From positions 4,044,501 to 4,108,500 of the forward strand of contig BSQZ01000034.1 in NCBI GenBank assembly GCA_033239005.1: DNA of 64,000 bases, given 5' to 3'. This document shows, one piece after another, positions 48,115 to 63,050 of this stretch (its first letter is position 1; every line of letters starts with the position of its first letter). Source of the DNA: Lamellibrachia satsuma. Its lineage: Eukaryota > Annelida > Polychaeta > Sabellida > Siboglinidae. A program made the position numbers and the translations under genes. Below the pieces are notes generated by a model. The model ran no database searches and was not told the origin of the DNA. It saw only the letters and a program-made list of their open reading frames with translations.

Positions 48115-51100
48115 ATTACGGACACGTCTGTGAGTCGTTACCATACCGTTTTCCTCTTGCTCACTTGCTTTGCAAATAAAACGGTGGGTTCTGAAACGCA
48201 TGATGTTTCATTAATTCCAAAACATTGTTGTATTGTGTATTTGTGTGTGCGCGTGCGTGCGTGCGTGGCTGCGAATGTGTTCAAAACCACATGTCACATT
48301 CAAGAAGGCGCTCGATATGGCGGGTGGGCTAAACTGTGATCCCACCCAAGCAAACATTTCATTTGTTCAAACGGTGGTAAAGAAATACTAATTTCCATGA
48401 GCAGTACACGTAAAGTTGCAAAATTACATCACTGTCAAAACATCGAATACGCGTCCGGAATACAAATCCATCAGAAACAGATTAATATTGCTCTCGCTGT
48501 GTATTTTCTCTCTAGTGACACCGATAGCAATATAAGTAATGGTCTCTAGACTTATATTGTTGTCATGATCAATAGCGTTACTGGTGTGGTGAGTGCGAGA
48601 ACCGGCTCCAACAGCCCATGGCTACCTCTCTGAATTTTTATGAAGCAAAACAGTTATTAATTAATTGTATGGGAGCAGCGAGATAAATTGTAAAAACGTA
48701 AACTCTCAGCCTGATTACAAATACAATACAATTATATTTCATTCGCCCGACCAAGGAATTACAGTGCCGATCGACATTTGGTATTTTGTTGAATAACTGC
48801 TTCCATACATAATATATGAACACACGCACGCGCACGCGTTTACACGCCCGCGCACGCTTGCACGCTCCCACGCCATACGCGCGCACACAGCCACGCACGC
48901 ACCCACGCACCCCCGCAAGAATTCAAGCAAACACGCACGCACACAAGCAAGCAAGTACGCACTCACCCACGCACACCCACATGGTCGATTCTCCAAAACT
49001 CGTCAAGGAGGTTTTGAAAAAATATATATCGATCGATTTTTTACTTTGTTCATATTGACTAGACACTAAACACATTTGGGCACATGAAACTAAAATTGCC
49101 ACTTTCTACCTTAAAATATCTTACCAGGGAAGCTGTCGAAATTCGAAGAAGAATTTATAACGTTTCCCTACGTATGCAGCTACCTTGTTCTCAATAATGT
49201 CCACTACACGAAAATGCCGTATATAAATATTGTTTCATGTTTTCTGCATTCAAACATATAGAACATTTTCGAAAAAACAAAATATCTTATTTTTCATATT
49301 TTCTCATGTTTTGTGTGGCTGATTGAATGTTTTAATTGATTTAGAAATTATAAGTTTTTCACATTTGACTCTCTTCCGTTTCCTCTAGATTGTAAAATCA
49401 AAAGGCTAAATGTCAGATTCTGGGCGGTGGCCCAACATACCGGAGCTTGGATAATCGAGGCCAGCGTTGAAACTGTAATTTGACTGTTCACGTTAGTTAG
49501 CATCACTTATCTGATTGCCTTGTTTCAGTCCAGTTCAGTGGATTTAGTTTAACAAGATTTTAACAAGATTGCCATCCCAAACAACAATTTCCAGATGGCA
49601 TGCGGACAAGGAAGCTATTGGCTTATCGAGAGTCCAACACTTTTCTCATTTATGTGTAGCCCTACCTTATCATATATCTGTCAATTCTATTTTAAACATA
49701 TTCACACTACTAGCATTAATCATTTGACATATAGACCTGAAAATCATTTACATGTTTAAATATCAAACTCACTAATGTTGCTTTAATTCACATTTAAATT
49801 ATTTATTTTTCGGTGAAGGCAAGCCGTCAATCAAACCCGCAAAATATAAAGACGTATTTTCATATTATTAGTGTATCAAATATATGAGACTAAGATACTG
49901 TGTCTACATAATGATATAGTCCATGCGCTGTTCCTGTGCCCTGTGTGCAAGATTGGAGAATAATTGCTCAGTTTGTTATATAGTTGGCACAATAATAGAT
50001 TAGGGGGTACTGAATATTTTTGATGGGGAGGCAATTTCAGATGCACCCCTTAGCAAATTTTGCTAAAAAAAACGTTTTCCTTGGCAACGGGCTACGTAAC
50101 CTTCCAAATTGAACCACAGTCAATGAAACTAATTCATGTACATCAATTAAATAAGATAATATTATTTGTTGAAAGTCAGAATAGCTAAACATATATTTTG
50201 TAATACTCTACAGGCCGTGCATCGTGTTCTGCCGCTACTCTGCAGCGGTTCATATCACGAATCTCTGGCATGAGGCAGAATGGTCCACAATCGCTGACAT
50301 GTTTCTGGACAAATCCATCCCCAGTCACCATGTGATGGTAAAATGAAACACCGAATGCACTCGTGCTCACTTGAAGTGCGCTATATACAGTACATGTAGA
50401 GGTGACTGTGACAATGTATAATTCAAGAATAAATCGGACTCACCTATATGGCAGAATGACTACGTTGATTTAATATGTTTTATATGGGTAAGATGATCGA
50501 GGAACTATCTTGAAAGCACCGCCCTGACCACGTGTTCTTGTAAAATGACATATTATGGTAACGTTGTTATAAAAACAAAAATTGACACACAATGAGTAAT
50601 GTCATTTCGGCAAAGGTTGGCCAAAATGTTAATGTATTATTCGTTTCTACGCAAGTAGAAAAAATAATTAAGTGCCGGACAGAAATGTAGGTTTTGCTAT
50701 ATTGAATTTACACTCCGAAGTTATCCCGCTTATCCACGAGAGGCGCCACATGTATCAAGTTTAATTTAGAAAGGTTTAACTTTCAGTTCGTATTAACGGT
50801 TTTTAAAAATAAATGCATAATTTGTGTTTACTGTTGGCATTATGGACGTAGTTTCAATCGACAATATAACTTATGTGCTGAATTAATCGTTGTCGTAACA
50901 ATGACGCGCAAACCGATGCGCAGATAGCTTGATTTGATGGTAGTTGGCAACCTTAATCCATTAGGCCCCACGCACATACACCGAAAAAAAGTAACCGCGT
51001 GAACTTGTCAGTTGGCGCATAATCACCGTATGTGTAAAGGCGCTCGTAAATATATATCGCTCGTGAACGATAATCTCTAATAAGATATGCATCTGTGCTT

Positions 51101-51599
51101 TGTTTAGGTATTTGTACTTTATGATTGCCCTCCGACTAGGTTTATTTAATTATATAACGCACCTAACCGAAAATTTTAATCAGGGAAAAAAGTTTAGTGT
51201 AGAATCTCGATAATGACGCGAAGTGGCGACAGTGGGTAACAACGAGACCACACCTCTGAGGTCAGAATCAGATAAGCGAGACTACGTAACTACGCTATCG
51301 GCGGTTTAGTTTTGCGCGAACGTATTTAGGGATATCTATTGTGCAAACATTTTACGTGACATTATTTCACCTGCGTACCGTAAATTATTCTATTCAGCGA
51401 CCGCCTGGATGATTAGTAATTCTCCAAAGCTACTTGCGGTGTTGGGGAAGGACGTGATAACTGAGCCATTTTACATTATTTTTTATATGTAGGGCACAAT
51501 CTTTTTCCTAAATAAAAATTCGTTTTACTTACATAAACTACGTTTATAAGTAGTTAATTTTATACAAATGTAATTGTTGATAGAACAGTACGATATACA
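48115..51599. other. Gene-free stretch
   Basis: No exon or transposon domain recognised. It includes a TGCG tract at 48244-48268, an alternating purine/pyrimidine CACG/CGCG-rich block (48818-48985) and a faint repeat of 47640-47780 at about 50820-50960 (ACCGATGCG..AGATAGCTTGATTT). Confidence 0.45.
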
Positions 51600-52210
51600 G
51601 ATAAGTGGATTTGACATTGACATTGATACACATACTATCCACAATTGTATGCAATTGAAATTGAGTTTTGTTTTTTACAAACATTAGGAATTTATGATGA
51701 AATTAGTATGTGCAACATCTGCACATGAGATGTAAGTTGTGGCAGGAGTGCACGGAGGTTGGCACTTCCTTTGTACTCCAGGTTTAATGAGTTCTAGTTC
51801 AGGCTAATAAATGTCTTATTTTGCAGGCTTTTCACATGTTAAATTGGTTTATTTGAAATGATATAGGCCTACATAAAGTTTTCTTGTTTTAATGACAAGT
51901 GGTTAATATCGCAATAGTTCATATCGTGTATGGATTGTTATACTTTTTTGTTGAACGTTTGCATAGGTGTGAACATCTACTAAAAGAAAAGCGGGGAAAT
52001 GCTCATGAAAAAGCACCACTCAACCTTTGACGTTTTTTTTAGCGTTATCCGTTGTTTTTTATCGTGTTGTATTACGGGCCGCCGTTTTGATGTGCCTTTC
52101 TCTTTTGGCGGTAAAGGCACTTGCGAGAAAATGTGACATGAATTCAGACAACAGAAATGAAACGGAAATGTCTACATTCTGTCGTAAAAAAAGTAAAATA
52201 GGATGGCAGT
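51600..52210. repeat. R1 repeat, 3' part only
   Basis: Matches the 3' halves of the copies at 12870-13350 and 22870-23280 (ATTGTATGCAATTGAAATTGAG, TTTTAATGACAAGTGGTTAAT). The 5' half with the (TG)n tract is absent. Confidence 0.7.
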
Positions 52211-52697
52211 AGGCGTGCCCTTTTGGTGACATAGAATGTGGAGAGTGGAGCCAGCCTAGTTCTGGAGCCACCCGCCAGGTGGTACCACTGTAGTGACGTC
52301 ACGTTAAAACATTATTTCTCAGTAGAGTATTTAACACGTGGACTAGATTATTTGGTGCGGAAGATTGCATGGTGGTTTTAATCCTAGTTGTGTGTATATG
52401 AGGCAAAACCAAAGCCAGGTCGTCACTTTGTCGTTTTCTCCCATTTTTAGTTAATGACTCTATATAAGCCACATGTATAATGTGACTAGTGTATTGTCGA
52501 GCTGGGTGGAGGGGGCAGAAGCATGTTGACGCTAGCGTGACGTATTTGATGTATGTTACCTCTATACTATTACATACATGAAGTGTAGTATGCGTCACTG
52601 CTAAATTCACGCACCCATGGCGTTTTCGTTAGATACGGATCTACTGACTGTTGGGTAAACATAATCTAGTAGCATATATGCTACATCATTTCCATCA

Positions 52698-52952
52698 GGA
52701 AGACAAACCCGATTCTACTCGTCAGTCTGCTAACAAGTACGCTGTGCGTAGTCGAAAACCAAAGCTGGTTTTGTAAAGCAAATGTACCCTTGAAAGAGGT
52801 TCATAAGCCGGCCACGTCGTTGATGTATTAAACAGTCGAATATCGCTCTACACTGAGTCTACAGACACACGTACATCAACTGGTGAGCGATAATACCAAG
52901 CTGCAGCCACAAGAGTTGACGAACGAGAACAGCAAATGGCGCCTGTCAGCAA
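52698..52952 (+). pseudogene. CTHRC1-like first-exon relic (copy F)
   Basis: Similar base by base to the exon at 37576-37845: I-L-L-V-S-L-L signal-peptide part, N-Q-S-W-F-C, and a coiled-coil part with H-Q-L-V-S-D-N-T-K-L ending at an AAAG|GTATGA donor. The start codon position reads AGG and a TAA occurs in the middle, so it cannot encode the protein as it stands. Confidence 0.65.
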
Positions 52953-53148
52953 AGGTATGAATAATCGCGGTGTGATGGTCTCGTTACTATTTAGGTACAC
53001 TGTGAAACACGTTTGTTTACGTAATTCATGTTAAACATCATCAAACCAGGACTACCATCTTCTTTCCCCAAGGTTTGTATGTTTGTTTATATAGTTTTCA
53101 AATAAATATATGACTTCATATTAAAAACGAATCATATTGTCATCATAG

Positions 53149-53875
<727 letters not shown>

Positions 53876-53894
53876 ATACGTGTCATTGTTTCAG

Positions 53895-54061
53895 TGGAGA
53901 AGTACTGCCGCAATGTGCTGTCGGGAACTGTTCGAGTCGCCTGGAACGTTGAAGAAAATCAGCATGAAGCCCTTCAGTTAGATGTCGGGAATAGTTACAC
54001 TGGGTGGATTCACACGTCGACGAGGTCGTTGTGGAGTTATTACGTGTATGGCATTTTGTAA
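53895..54061 (+). pseudogene. CTHRC1-like last exon, diverged (copy F)
   Basis: Acceptor TTGTTTCAG then V-E-K-Y-C-R-N, V-R-V-A-W-N-V, S-Y-T-G-W-I-H-T and an open frame to TAA at 54059-54061. The second cysteine of the usual W-N-x-G-D-C block is missing and the acidic V-E-E end has changed. With a damaged first exon (52698) and no middle exon, the gene is a relic. Confidence 0.65.
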
Positions 54062-55385
54062 ACAAAGAACTAAATATAAATTTAGCTTTTCGGTGACAAA
54101 CAGCTTGCTTTCATTTATTGCGCCATATTGCTCTTCGGTTCAGATATTCATAATATTTTGCTGCAGTATATTTGTGTCATCAACGCGTCATGGTACTAGC
54201 GAGTCTAGTGAAGTTATTCAAGTTTCACAGTACATGAACATTGTGTTGTGTTTTGTCTTATAGTTGTGGTTGTTAATAACTGCATTTTGTTTTCCATGCT
54301 TTATATTGGTAGATTCTTCAGCGCCTCACGATGAGGCAGAACGTATTGTTCCAATCCGGACCTGTTATTTTTTTTATTTACTTATTCTTAATGTATTTGA
54401 AATTGTGTTTGATTAAAGTTGCGCCAGTTACGCCGTGATTCTGGACACATGTTAGGTGTATTTGTTCAAATATGTTACCATATGATTATAGACAAATACA
54501 TATGGTGACATCACATATAAGGGTTTTAATCGAGATGACCATTGACCTTATCGAAAACAACGACTGGCTGTTTATGCGTAAGACCCGGTTCTGGTGCCTA
54601 GTGGCGCCACCATCCGGGGTCTGTGTAAATCGAGACCATTCCCCCTAGGTAGCGATGCTCTTCCTTCCGAGTGTTCATTCTTACGGCGTGAATTATTGGG
54701 GTTGTCTTAAGTTTGATTCTTAAACGACATGCCCAACGTTGGCATAACGCTCTAATTAAAATATATAATGGAATCACCCGTTGATGAATGTTGCCAATTT
54801 AAAGAAACATCAATTTCATTTACTGGAGCACACCAGTACTCCCAGAATTCTCTTGGAAAGAAAGAAGTTGTTTTCGTGCGAAGAATGCTCGCCACCTAGT
54901 GGACATTAATTGACAATAGACGAAGACAGGTGGGGCGACCCACAGAAAGCACGATAGCAAAGACAACCAGAGTTTAACATCTGGCACATCCAATGACAAA
55001 CTCCTCAACAGGGGCGTCAATCACCATTTCACCACTGCCGCAACTTACATTTGATCTGTACTTCTTTATTTAATTTGTTAAACTCCAATTTTTTTTTCAA
55101 GAAATCTCCTTTTCAATTGCATACAATAATACATAGCCTTTGTATTGAAAATGTGAAAATGAAAATATTGCATTACTCAAGTGCACAGTTGCAATGACGT
55201 AGCAAGGTCGTAAACAACAATCGCGTTGACCAGTCAACCAATCCTTTATATCACTCCACAACTTTCTATTTTGAGTTTATAATGACGTTGTGCCAGTGGT
55301 GGATATATGATGAGTGGTGCCACCGTTAGGGAGTGTGGTCCAATGAGGAACAGTGCAACCATGGCCGATAGGTGACAGCACTTAC
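54062..55385. other. Gene-free stretch with an inverted R2 fragment
   Basis: 55020-55260 matches the R2 repeat in reverse orientation (CAATTGCATACAAT, GTAAACAACAATCGCG). The remainder shows nothing recognisable. Confidence 0.45.
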
Positions 55386-55683
55386 CACATGCGTCCATCC
55401 AGTTGACGTAAACAATACATCCGTTTTCATCGCACGTCGTAATCAGACCAATCGGACACAACATTGTGTGCCGGGCATGTTTCAGTTTTTCACAAACGCT
55501 CAGTTCCTTTTGAAGTATTTTGTAGCGACAATACACGTCACACAGAAAATAACAGTCGACCTCGTTTTGGATGCATATTGTGAACGTATGGGTTAAGTGA
55601 AACCCTCTGTCGGCTTCTTCTGGGCGATTTCCCATTAACACAAATTCACCTACGGCAAGATAACATCGCAGTGGCAATATCAG
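55386..55683 (-). CDS. Candidate cysteine-rich exon, unrecognised
   Basis: Minus strand: acceptor TATGTTGCAG (AG at 55685-55684), 298 bp open throughout, and a strong GTAAGTG donor just below 55386. The encoded piece of about 99 residues has ten cysteines (for example D-C-Y-F-L-C-D-V-Y-C and T-T-C-D-E-N-G-C), which suggests a disulfide-bonded extracellular domain. No family recognised and no neighbouring exon found; the upstream intron begins in an (ACGC)n tract (55701-55742). Confidence 0.45.
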
Positions 55684-55702
55684 CTGCAACATAATATTCG
55701 TA

Positions 55703-55741
<39 letters not shown>

Positions 55742-57205
55742 CCGCACGTAGAGTTACCCGATTTAACATTGCATGGTATTTCTGTTGCGTTTTAAATGTT
55801 CACTATTCCAATGATATTAGCATGAACTACTCCAATGATATATTAAGAACTATTGACAACGTTACGTTGTGCTGTTCTTGGCAAATGAACAAACTACAGG
55901 ACTACTGGACGCCAGCCATCGGCTTTTGGGTTGAAGTTAGGTTCTCTACAACTACACTTGTTATATAACCAAACCAGAGGAGACATTGTTATTCTTTTGT
56001 TTCAAAGTCGTCTCATCACACTCCAGAACTGTGTCAGTTATATGTCTGGTTATGTAGGTTAAAACCAACTTTGATTCTTGTGGAGTGTTCTGGAAAGTGT
56101 TCTCATATTTTATATTGCTTTAAAGTGTAACGAATTAATGACATATTTAAAATGGAAGGCATTTGTTCTACAAATGGAACAACATATTGGCTTTCTATGG
56201 CATACAATCATAAATCGTTGTATGAATTGATACACAACACACTCCGTTCTCCTCCACGCCAAGACACGCCTAGCAATACATCGAAATATTTCCGACCATC
56301 GTTTGTCTTACATCTGCGAATGAATAACTTCTGGCGTAAATGTATCAGCTGTCTCTAAAAATTGGTACATTTGGCTCATGTTTCAGCGTTCCGGGCGAGT
56401 GTACCCACCTCTCATGTGTCTGCTACCGATTGTATACATTAAGGTGCCCTGGTCTCAAGCATAGGGTACATGTGATAACCCAATTCAGCTCAATTCAACT
56501 TAACACTATGCCCCATCTCAACATCGTTATTGCATAAGCAAGTTTTATTTAATAAATGTGTAAGCAAGAAACAAATGACTTAAACTACTGAACTGCTGAA
56601 GGCAACAATACATTTAATGTAATTTGTGGCTGTTTGACATTGATGTAAAATGTACAAACTTGTGTGTTATAATGTTATTGCTTAGCAATAGCGGTTCCAT
56701 TTCATAAACTGTGTCAAATAATGAAGGTGGGAAAACACAGTGGAAACTACGCATAATCAACGGAACACAACGCAATGTAATAGCTCGCTCTAGAGTTCTA
56801 CAACAATGCAGAGTCGTGGTCTTAATAAAACACGTAGGAATCTTCAGCACTTTGTTATGAATGGCTCTGAGAGTCACAGCAAAGAATATAAATGTTAACG
56901 ATACAGTATTACATAAGCACTACGATGTATGGGTTATGTGGATTTCGGCAGAGGTTACTTTTGTGCTATGTGAAGTTTGGGTGTCTCAACGGCGCAACAT
57001 ACGTAAGTAACACTTCAAGCGCATAAAGTCAAGCTATGCTACGTAATATTGTATACTTTTCTAAAATGTAATAGTATTTATAATGCGATTACCTACGGAA
57101 CTATTTGCAATATTAAACATATTTCCATTAGGTTATTCTTGCGACCGTCTGAAGAACTACATCCGAATCCAATGCAACGCATTTAAGCGAATTGTTTTTA
57201 TAGAT

Positions 57206-57384
57206 CTAGCTAATCTTCTCATTCGCGTCTTCCACATTGACCTCCTCGACGGTGATACGTACTGTCGATTTCCACCCGGTGAGAATGTTGCCAACGTCGT
57301 AATGAGGATTCTGATTGACACAGTCACCAATGTTCCATCCGACTCGCACGTCGCCGGCTTGCAATCCTCGGCAGTATCCCTCCA
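57206..57384 (-). CDS. CTHRC1-like gene D, last exon
   Basis: Minus-strand acceptor AG at 57386-57385, stop TAG at 57208-57206. Y-C-R-G-L-Q-A-G-D-V, G-W-N-I-G-D-C, L-T-G-W-K-S-T and V-E-E-V-N are present. About ten amino-acid changes separate it from the duplicated exon at 690-868. Confidence 0.8.
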
Positions 57385-57566
57385 CTGAAATGATTTGATA
57401 TATTTGTCCAGCAGAATATTTAAATACCTAGAATAATCACGAAGTGATGAAAATGCGTTTATTTATTTATTTATTATAGCATATGTGCTAAATATGAGCA
57501 ATCCGTTGAGAGGAAGTGACCGCTCACACAACACGAAGTATATAAATGTTTTACCCCGAAATGGTA

Positions 57567-57597
<31 letters not shown>

Positions 57598-57693
57598 GTA
57601 TTTATTTATCAGGTGATAAACCATGTCGGATGTATAGGTCACAGTGAAAATGTTATGAAAATACGGTAAGTAATTTTCGAGATTTTGCATCAC

Positions 57694-57889
<196 letters not shown>

Positions 57890-58177
57890 GCTAGATAGAT
57901 AATATAATAATAATTAATTTAATAGTTGTAATTCGAAACCAATCGGGACCCCAACTCGCATAGTTATGTAACAACAGATGGGCAAAATAAATATTAAAGT
58001 GCTTCCGTTGGTATGGACATTTTACATATTTAAGACATTGCCTCGTATAGAAGGACAGTGTCCTAATAGAAAAACACATTACATGATCCCATTTTAATCA
58101 GACAATTGCCATAATGTAGCGTGACACAATATAAACACAGCACCATAGTTTAAACTGGTTCGTGGAATCTAGCTTAC

Positions 58178-58385
58178 CGTAATACGGATGAAATAGATTG
58201 CTACTTTTCACATTGTTGAGGAGTTGAGTGTCGATAGGCTTCGGGTCTCCACATTCGTTGCCGTTCAGAGTGAAGTACCAGCGGCGACAGGACGATGCTT
58301 TAGGGCCGACGTGGATCAGCCGAAGTCCGCCGTTCCACGCGACCCGAAGCACCGTGTCATCTCGTTGCTTGACGAAGTTACACTC
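58178..58385 (-). CDS. CTHRC1-like gene D, middle exon
   Basis: 208 bp between an AG acceptor (58387-58386) and a GTAAG donor. E-C-N-F-V-K, T-V-L-R-V-A-W-N-G-G-L-R-L, C-R-R-W-Y-F-T-L-N-G-N-E-C and H-P-Y-Y-G. It is the paralogue of 1514-1721. Its phases agree with the last exon. Confidence 0.82.
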
Positions 58386-59135
58386 CTGCAGCGACGGGAA
58401 ACAGTCGTTTAAATTCGGAGTCTTTTTATCGAGTGGCAGTTGTAATGGTCAAATGACCGCCGTTGATTTCATAATAATATAATTTATGAATAGCCACATA
58501 TATGTATTTTACGAGGGAGCCTCTATCTATTATATTCTTGCCCCACGGGAGAGGTCGTCTTGCCCCCGATGCCCATAGGGCTTATGTTGTGCAGGAGATT
58601 GATATATCCGAAGGGGCATAGAAGCAGTGTTCACCCACTATTTACAATGCTGATGAAATTATTTAAAATATATACATTTAATGGGGTGTATTGATAAATT
58701 GGGTCGTATGGTGCTGCAAACATAACATGTTACAGCGAAACATAATGAAAAGTTCATCAACACAACCAAACACTAAGCCAATGCTGATTACAACACGAAA
58801 TTATGAAAAAAATAACACGTAGTGCAATCAACAGTAATGACTGAAGTGTGGACACGGACCACAACGTCAACTTGTCTACGTTATCATAAATGTACGCAGC
58901 TAACCCTGCAACGTTTGTTTGTGTGACTACGCACTTGATACGAATGTCCGGCCTACGCAGAAGGAGTGAACATAATAAACACAAGCCACACTACTGCTGG
59001 GTCTGGCTCTGTTTACTGCTCTTTCTATGATACACGCGAGATACCATTATGTTTGTATATGACAATCCTGAAAAAGTTTATTGCAACTGAATTGCCTGAC
59101 GCTCACCTGTGGTTTCATATCATGTATGCGTTCGA

Positions 59136-59360
<225 letters not shown>

Positions 59361-60540
59361 CACGCACGTACGCACACGCGCGCACACACACCCACATACA
59401 CGTGTATTAGGGGTACACTTTTAATAGTAAAATGTTCGAATACATGCATGGTTTCAGTTTGACGTTTGTTTGCTATAATGTTAACTTAAAGCGAAGCAAA
59501 AGCATGTTGACATGTTATCCTGCGCGACCGATAAGCGCATGCGCAGATATATGAAATTGGGTAACCTAGTTTACGGCGTAACGTATTAAGCGCGACCGGT
59601 ATAATACATAACCAACTCAACATCTCAATCAAAAGTGTTGTTATGTAAAAAGGGACTAGTTTATTAAACAAATGCCAAAACATGTTACATAGGTTGAGTT
59701 TGGACGCAAACAGCATCAGCATATTTTACTGGCAAGTACAGAAATAGGTGTTTACAAATATATTTTTATTTGGCGAGCGAATATAACAAGACTACTACAA
59801 GGGTTACCTAACAGGATGGCGCGACCAATGACATTAAGATGCTTTGTGTTCAACAAGGTTTTCCTAGTAAACAACTGGTGTGATAGTATTCAGTGTAGTT
59901 GTTAAAAAAAATGATTATTATACACGTCATAACAACACCGTCATTTGACGAATAAATAACTGAACATTGAAATGTCACCATCATTTTTATGAAATTTGCA
60001 CCTCATCATAAGTATTATGAGTTGGAGTTAGAATTCCTAATTGTATTTATTTACCAATTTCAAGTGGAAATTTGAGTATTGTTGTGGTAGGTTTTCGCAG
60101 CCAACATACAAAAATAATCCTAATTCATTCATGTCATACCGTTAATGTCATTATTACTGAAAATGTGTTTATTGACACTATGACATATTTCACTACAACT
60201 TGCCAACATTGTTGTATATTTTGTTTCTTTTGCAAATGCCACATTGTTCACATTTTTGCGATGTTCGATAATATGAATAAATATTTACCATCAAGACACC
60301 TCTTTCTCTGCGGTCTTCCAAGTCCCGTCTTGAACATTGCTTTATCATCGCTGGCGATCCAAAACCTGCGAACACGGATCGAAAAGGATGCATATTTAAT
60401 TTTTTTTAATCGAAAGATCGATAGGTTGTGCCAGAATATTGCAAAAAACCTTAGTCAAACCATATTAGAAAGGAGTGTTCTTGTAATGATACCACCATTA
60501 GTCAAAGAGCATTAGGTCAAACATGGAACCAACATGGAAT

Positions 60541-61097
60541 TAAATAGTACAACGCTATTTTTTCCTAAAGTTCCCTATATTTTACCATTTTACCCCAAAA
60601 TGTCACATTTTTCTTTACTGCGCGATATTATTCAGTGGACAAATAGTCTTTGCCATTAGTGATGTTACGGTTAATCATTTTGAAGATTCCGTAGCCTCGT
60701 TGTGACAAACACACACAGAGAAAACTAGGGGACTTTTGATATGTTGTTCAATATGGTATTTTGTAACTATCATGATAAAAGTAGTTCTGCACTGTTTATG
60801 TCCATGTTCAACCCTAAATCTCCTGGACTACATGTAAATTGTCTAAGTGTTGCACTAAAAGCAAGTGGTTACAGTCAAAAGTACAAGTTACCCTGTTGCA
60901 GCTTTATGGGTACACAAATGGGTAAACAATGGGTAACAATGTTACAAAAAGTAAAGTTCTACATGGATTGCTTCATATCAAATTAATATCAAATACCACA
61001 TTTCAGATGGACTGAAAAATGGAGCACATGATGGATTAGTTGGCCTAGTGCTGGTAACGACTGGATTCCTATTTGAAATGTTGCCGATTTACGATAC
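60541..61097. other. Gene-free stretch, probably intron 1 of gene D
   Basis: No recognised exon. A further exon is expected between 58386 and 61097 from the phase mismatch of gene D's first and middle exons, but I could not find it. Confidence 0.35.
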
Positions 61098-61329
61098 CTG
61101 CTTTCGTTGTCGCTAGTTCCTACTGCAACTCTTTCACCAGCGTCTGCAGCACGAGAAACGCTGACTTCTTCACGCAGTTGTCGTCAGCGCCGTAGCCGCA
61201 GTCTCTGTTGCCAGGGGGCGCATTCACCGTGCACGCGCACAGGGGATCTCGCGGCAACGTGATTTGTGCGTCAGCTGCATACACGAAGGCTGGCAACAGG
61301 CTGAAGAGTAGAATCTGGCTCGTCATCAT
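61098..61329 (-). CDS. CTHRC1-like gene D, first exon, with a premature TAG
   Basis: Two consecutive ATGs (61329 and 61326 downward) open a signal peptide (S-Q-I-L-L-F-S-L-L-P-A-F-V-Y-A), then L-P-R-D-P-L-C-A-C-T-V-N-A, a Cys/Gly region and a short coiled coil. A TAG at 61122-61120 stands where gene C's first exon (39964) has a sense codon; seven codons later is the GTATCG donor. As read, the protein stops before the CTHRC1-like domain. Confidence 0.68.
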
Positions 61330-62869
61330 GGTGTGTGTAGCATGGTACGTCACTGCGACAATTGTGTTCGTGATGCATATAAATAGCTCTTTATATACAC
61401 CCCACATCGGGTGAAGGTTGTATATCATGTCAGCAATGCTATAATAAAAAAAACATGCGATACATTAGTAAAGACACTATGTGTGGGATTGCATCGAAAT
61501 CTGTTTGATATGCATTTTGAATATGTATGATGCTTGTAGTTATTCTGTGCATGTACACCAATCCCCCCGCGTTGGTGTTGTTCTGCAGGATTCTTTACAA
61601 TTAAACGCCGACAGGAGGCTCTGCCCAAACTACCATACGAAGAGCTGGTGGCTTGTCATTTTGGCAGAACTTGTTCATCAGATTAGTGACACAGTGCCAG
61701 GGGATGTCATACAGTTACAGTATGTTTGGTGATCATGCAAATCGTGCAAACGGGAAACCTAACCGTGGTCTGTGCCCTTAACGTCATGATCTGAACTATA
61801 ATTGATGCACATATCATAGAGTGGTGATAATGATGGAATCACTGGAAAATCAAACATCTAAACTAAAAGGGAACGGGACAAAGAAGGAAGACAAAGAAGT
61901 TTGGAACAAAAATTGACTGGACGATAGGCAAGGACTACGAGAGTCGGTATCCAGAACATCAACAAGGATTGCCCAAGTGTATGAGTTAGTGCCTGCCGAT
62001 AAATCTACGCCGAAGTGTGTGTAATTGTGTATGCAGCTGTTTTAGTTAAACACGAGACGCAATTGAAACGCGAGACAAATGCACCTTTAAAGCCTACGTT
62101 ATTATATATGTGTAATGCAGGCTAATTAGTATGTGTTGCCTTCTCGAATCGTATGTATTTATTCGTAGCTGTTTCCTTTTCTCAAACAGGCTCTAACTGC
62201 GTGCGTGTGTGTGCGTGCGTGCGTGGGTGCGTGGGTGCGCGGGTCGCGGGAGCGCGGATGCGCGGGTGAACGCGTGAGCGGGTCGCGGGTGCGCGGGTAC
62301 TCGGGTGCGCGGGTGCGCGCGTTCAATGCTTTATTTGACGTGTTCTACCACAGGTCACCAGTGGAGGACTTTAGCCCGAGGGGATTCGCAGCAATATCTG
62401 TTCTGAGGGTCGTCATGGTGTCTCACCCATGTTGTGAAGAGCGTCATGGTGTCTCACCCATGTTGTGAAGAGCGTCATGGTGTCTCATCCATGTTGAGAA
62501 GAGCTTCATGGTGTCTCACCCATGTTCTCGGAGAAACAAAAGGGATACAGAGGAAATTGTTGTTGTAGCAGCTTTAGCACGATGTCCTCCCGTAGATGGG
62601 TTGCAATATTATTACTGACAGGAATAGCAACAATGTTATAATGCTGTTACCACTTACACCGTTTACTGTGTTACAACCTATCCCACAGTCACACACTAAA
62701 CATTACTGGCCATATCACAAAAACAGTTGACTATTCCCTATAAATATTATAGCCCTCTGTAAACACTGGCCACATGACGTTTTAACTGCAGGTAGGTCAA
62801 ATTGCTACAAAAGTGCATACACATACTATATGAACTCGTCAAACAATTCAAAGTGTTAGTTTGACACCT
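61330..62869. other. Gene-free stretch with GC-rich and 31-bp tandem repeats
   Basis: 62199-62325 is a GC-rich run of GCGCGGGT/GCGTGGGT units, unlike the AT-rich surroundings. 62411-62532 holds four units of period 31 (CGTCATGGTGTCTCACCCAT...). No gene seen. Confidence 0.6.
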
Positions 62870-63050
62870 CAAAGCATTAACTATAGCTTCATTCTGCAAT
62901 TACTGCGAATTCTGGCATGGCATGAAAATGATATACAACCAGAGCATGATAATAACACCTGGTGAATAACACTGGATCACAATTATTGCAGTTAGGCCCA
63001 CTGTGACAACTTGCCCTTTTACTTCTAGCCCCAGTCTCCCCTATTTTTTA
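62870..63050. repeat. Inverted partner of 17910-18120 (pogo-like fragment)
   Basis: Reverse complement matches 17910-18120 over most of its length; the right edge CCCAGTCTCCCCTAT resembles the pogo-like terminus at 18800-18816. Confidence 0.72.

Noticed and set aside
55386..55683. Secreted phospholipase A2 domain
   Set aside because: Cysteine-rich, but the Ca-binding loop and the His-Asp-x-Cys-Tyr motif are absent.
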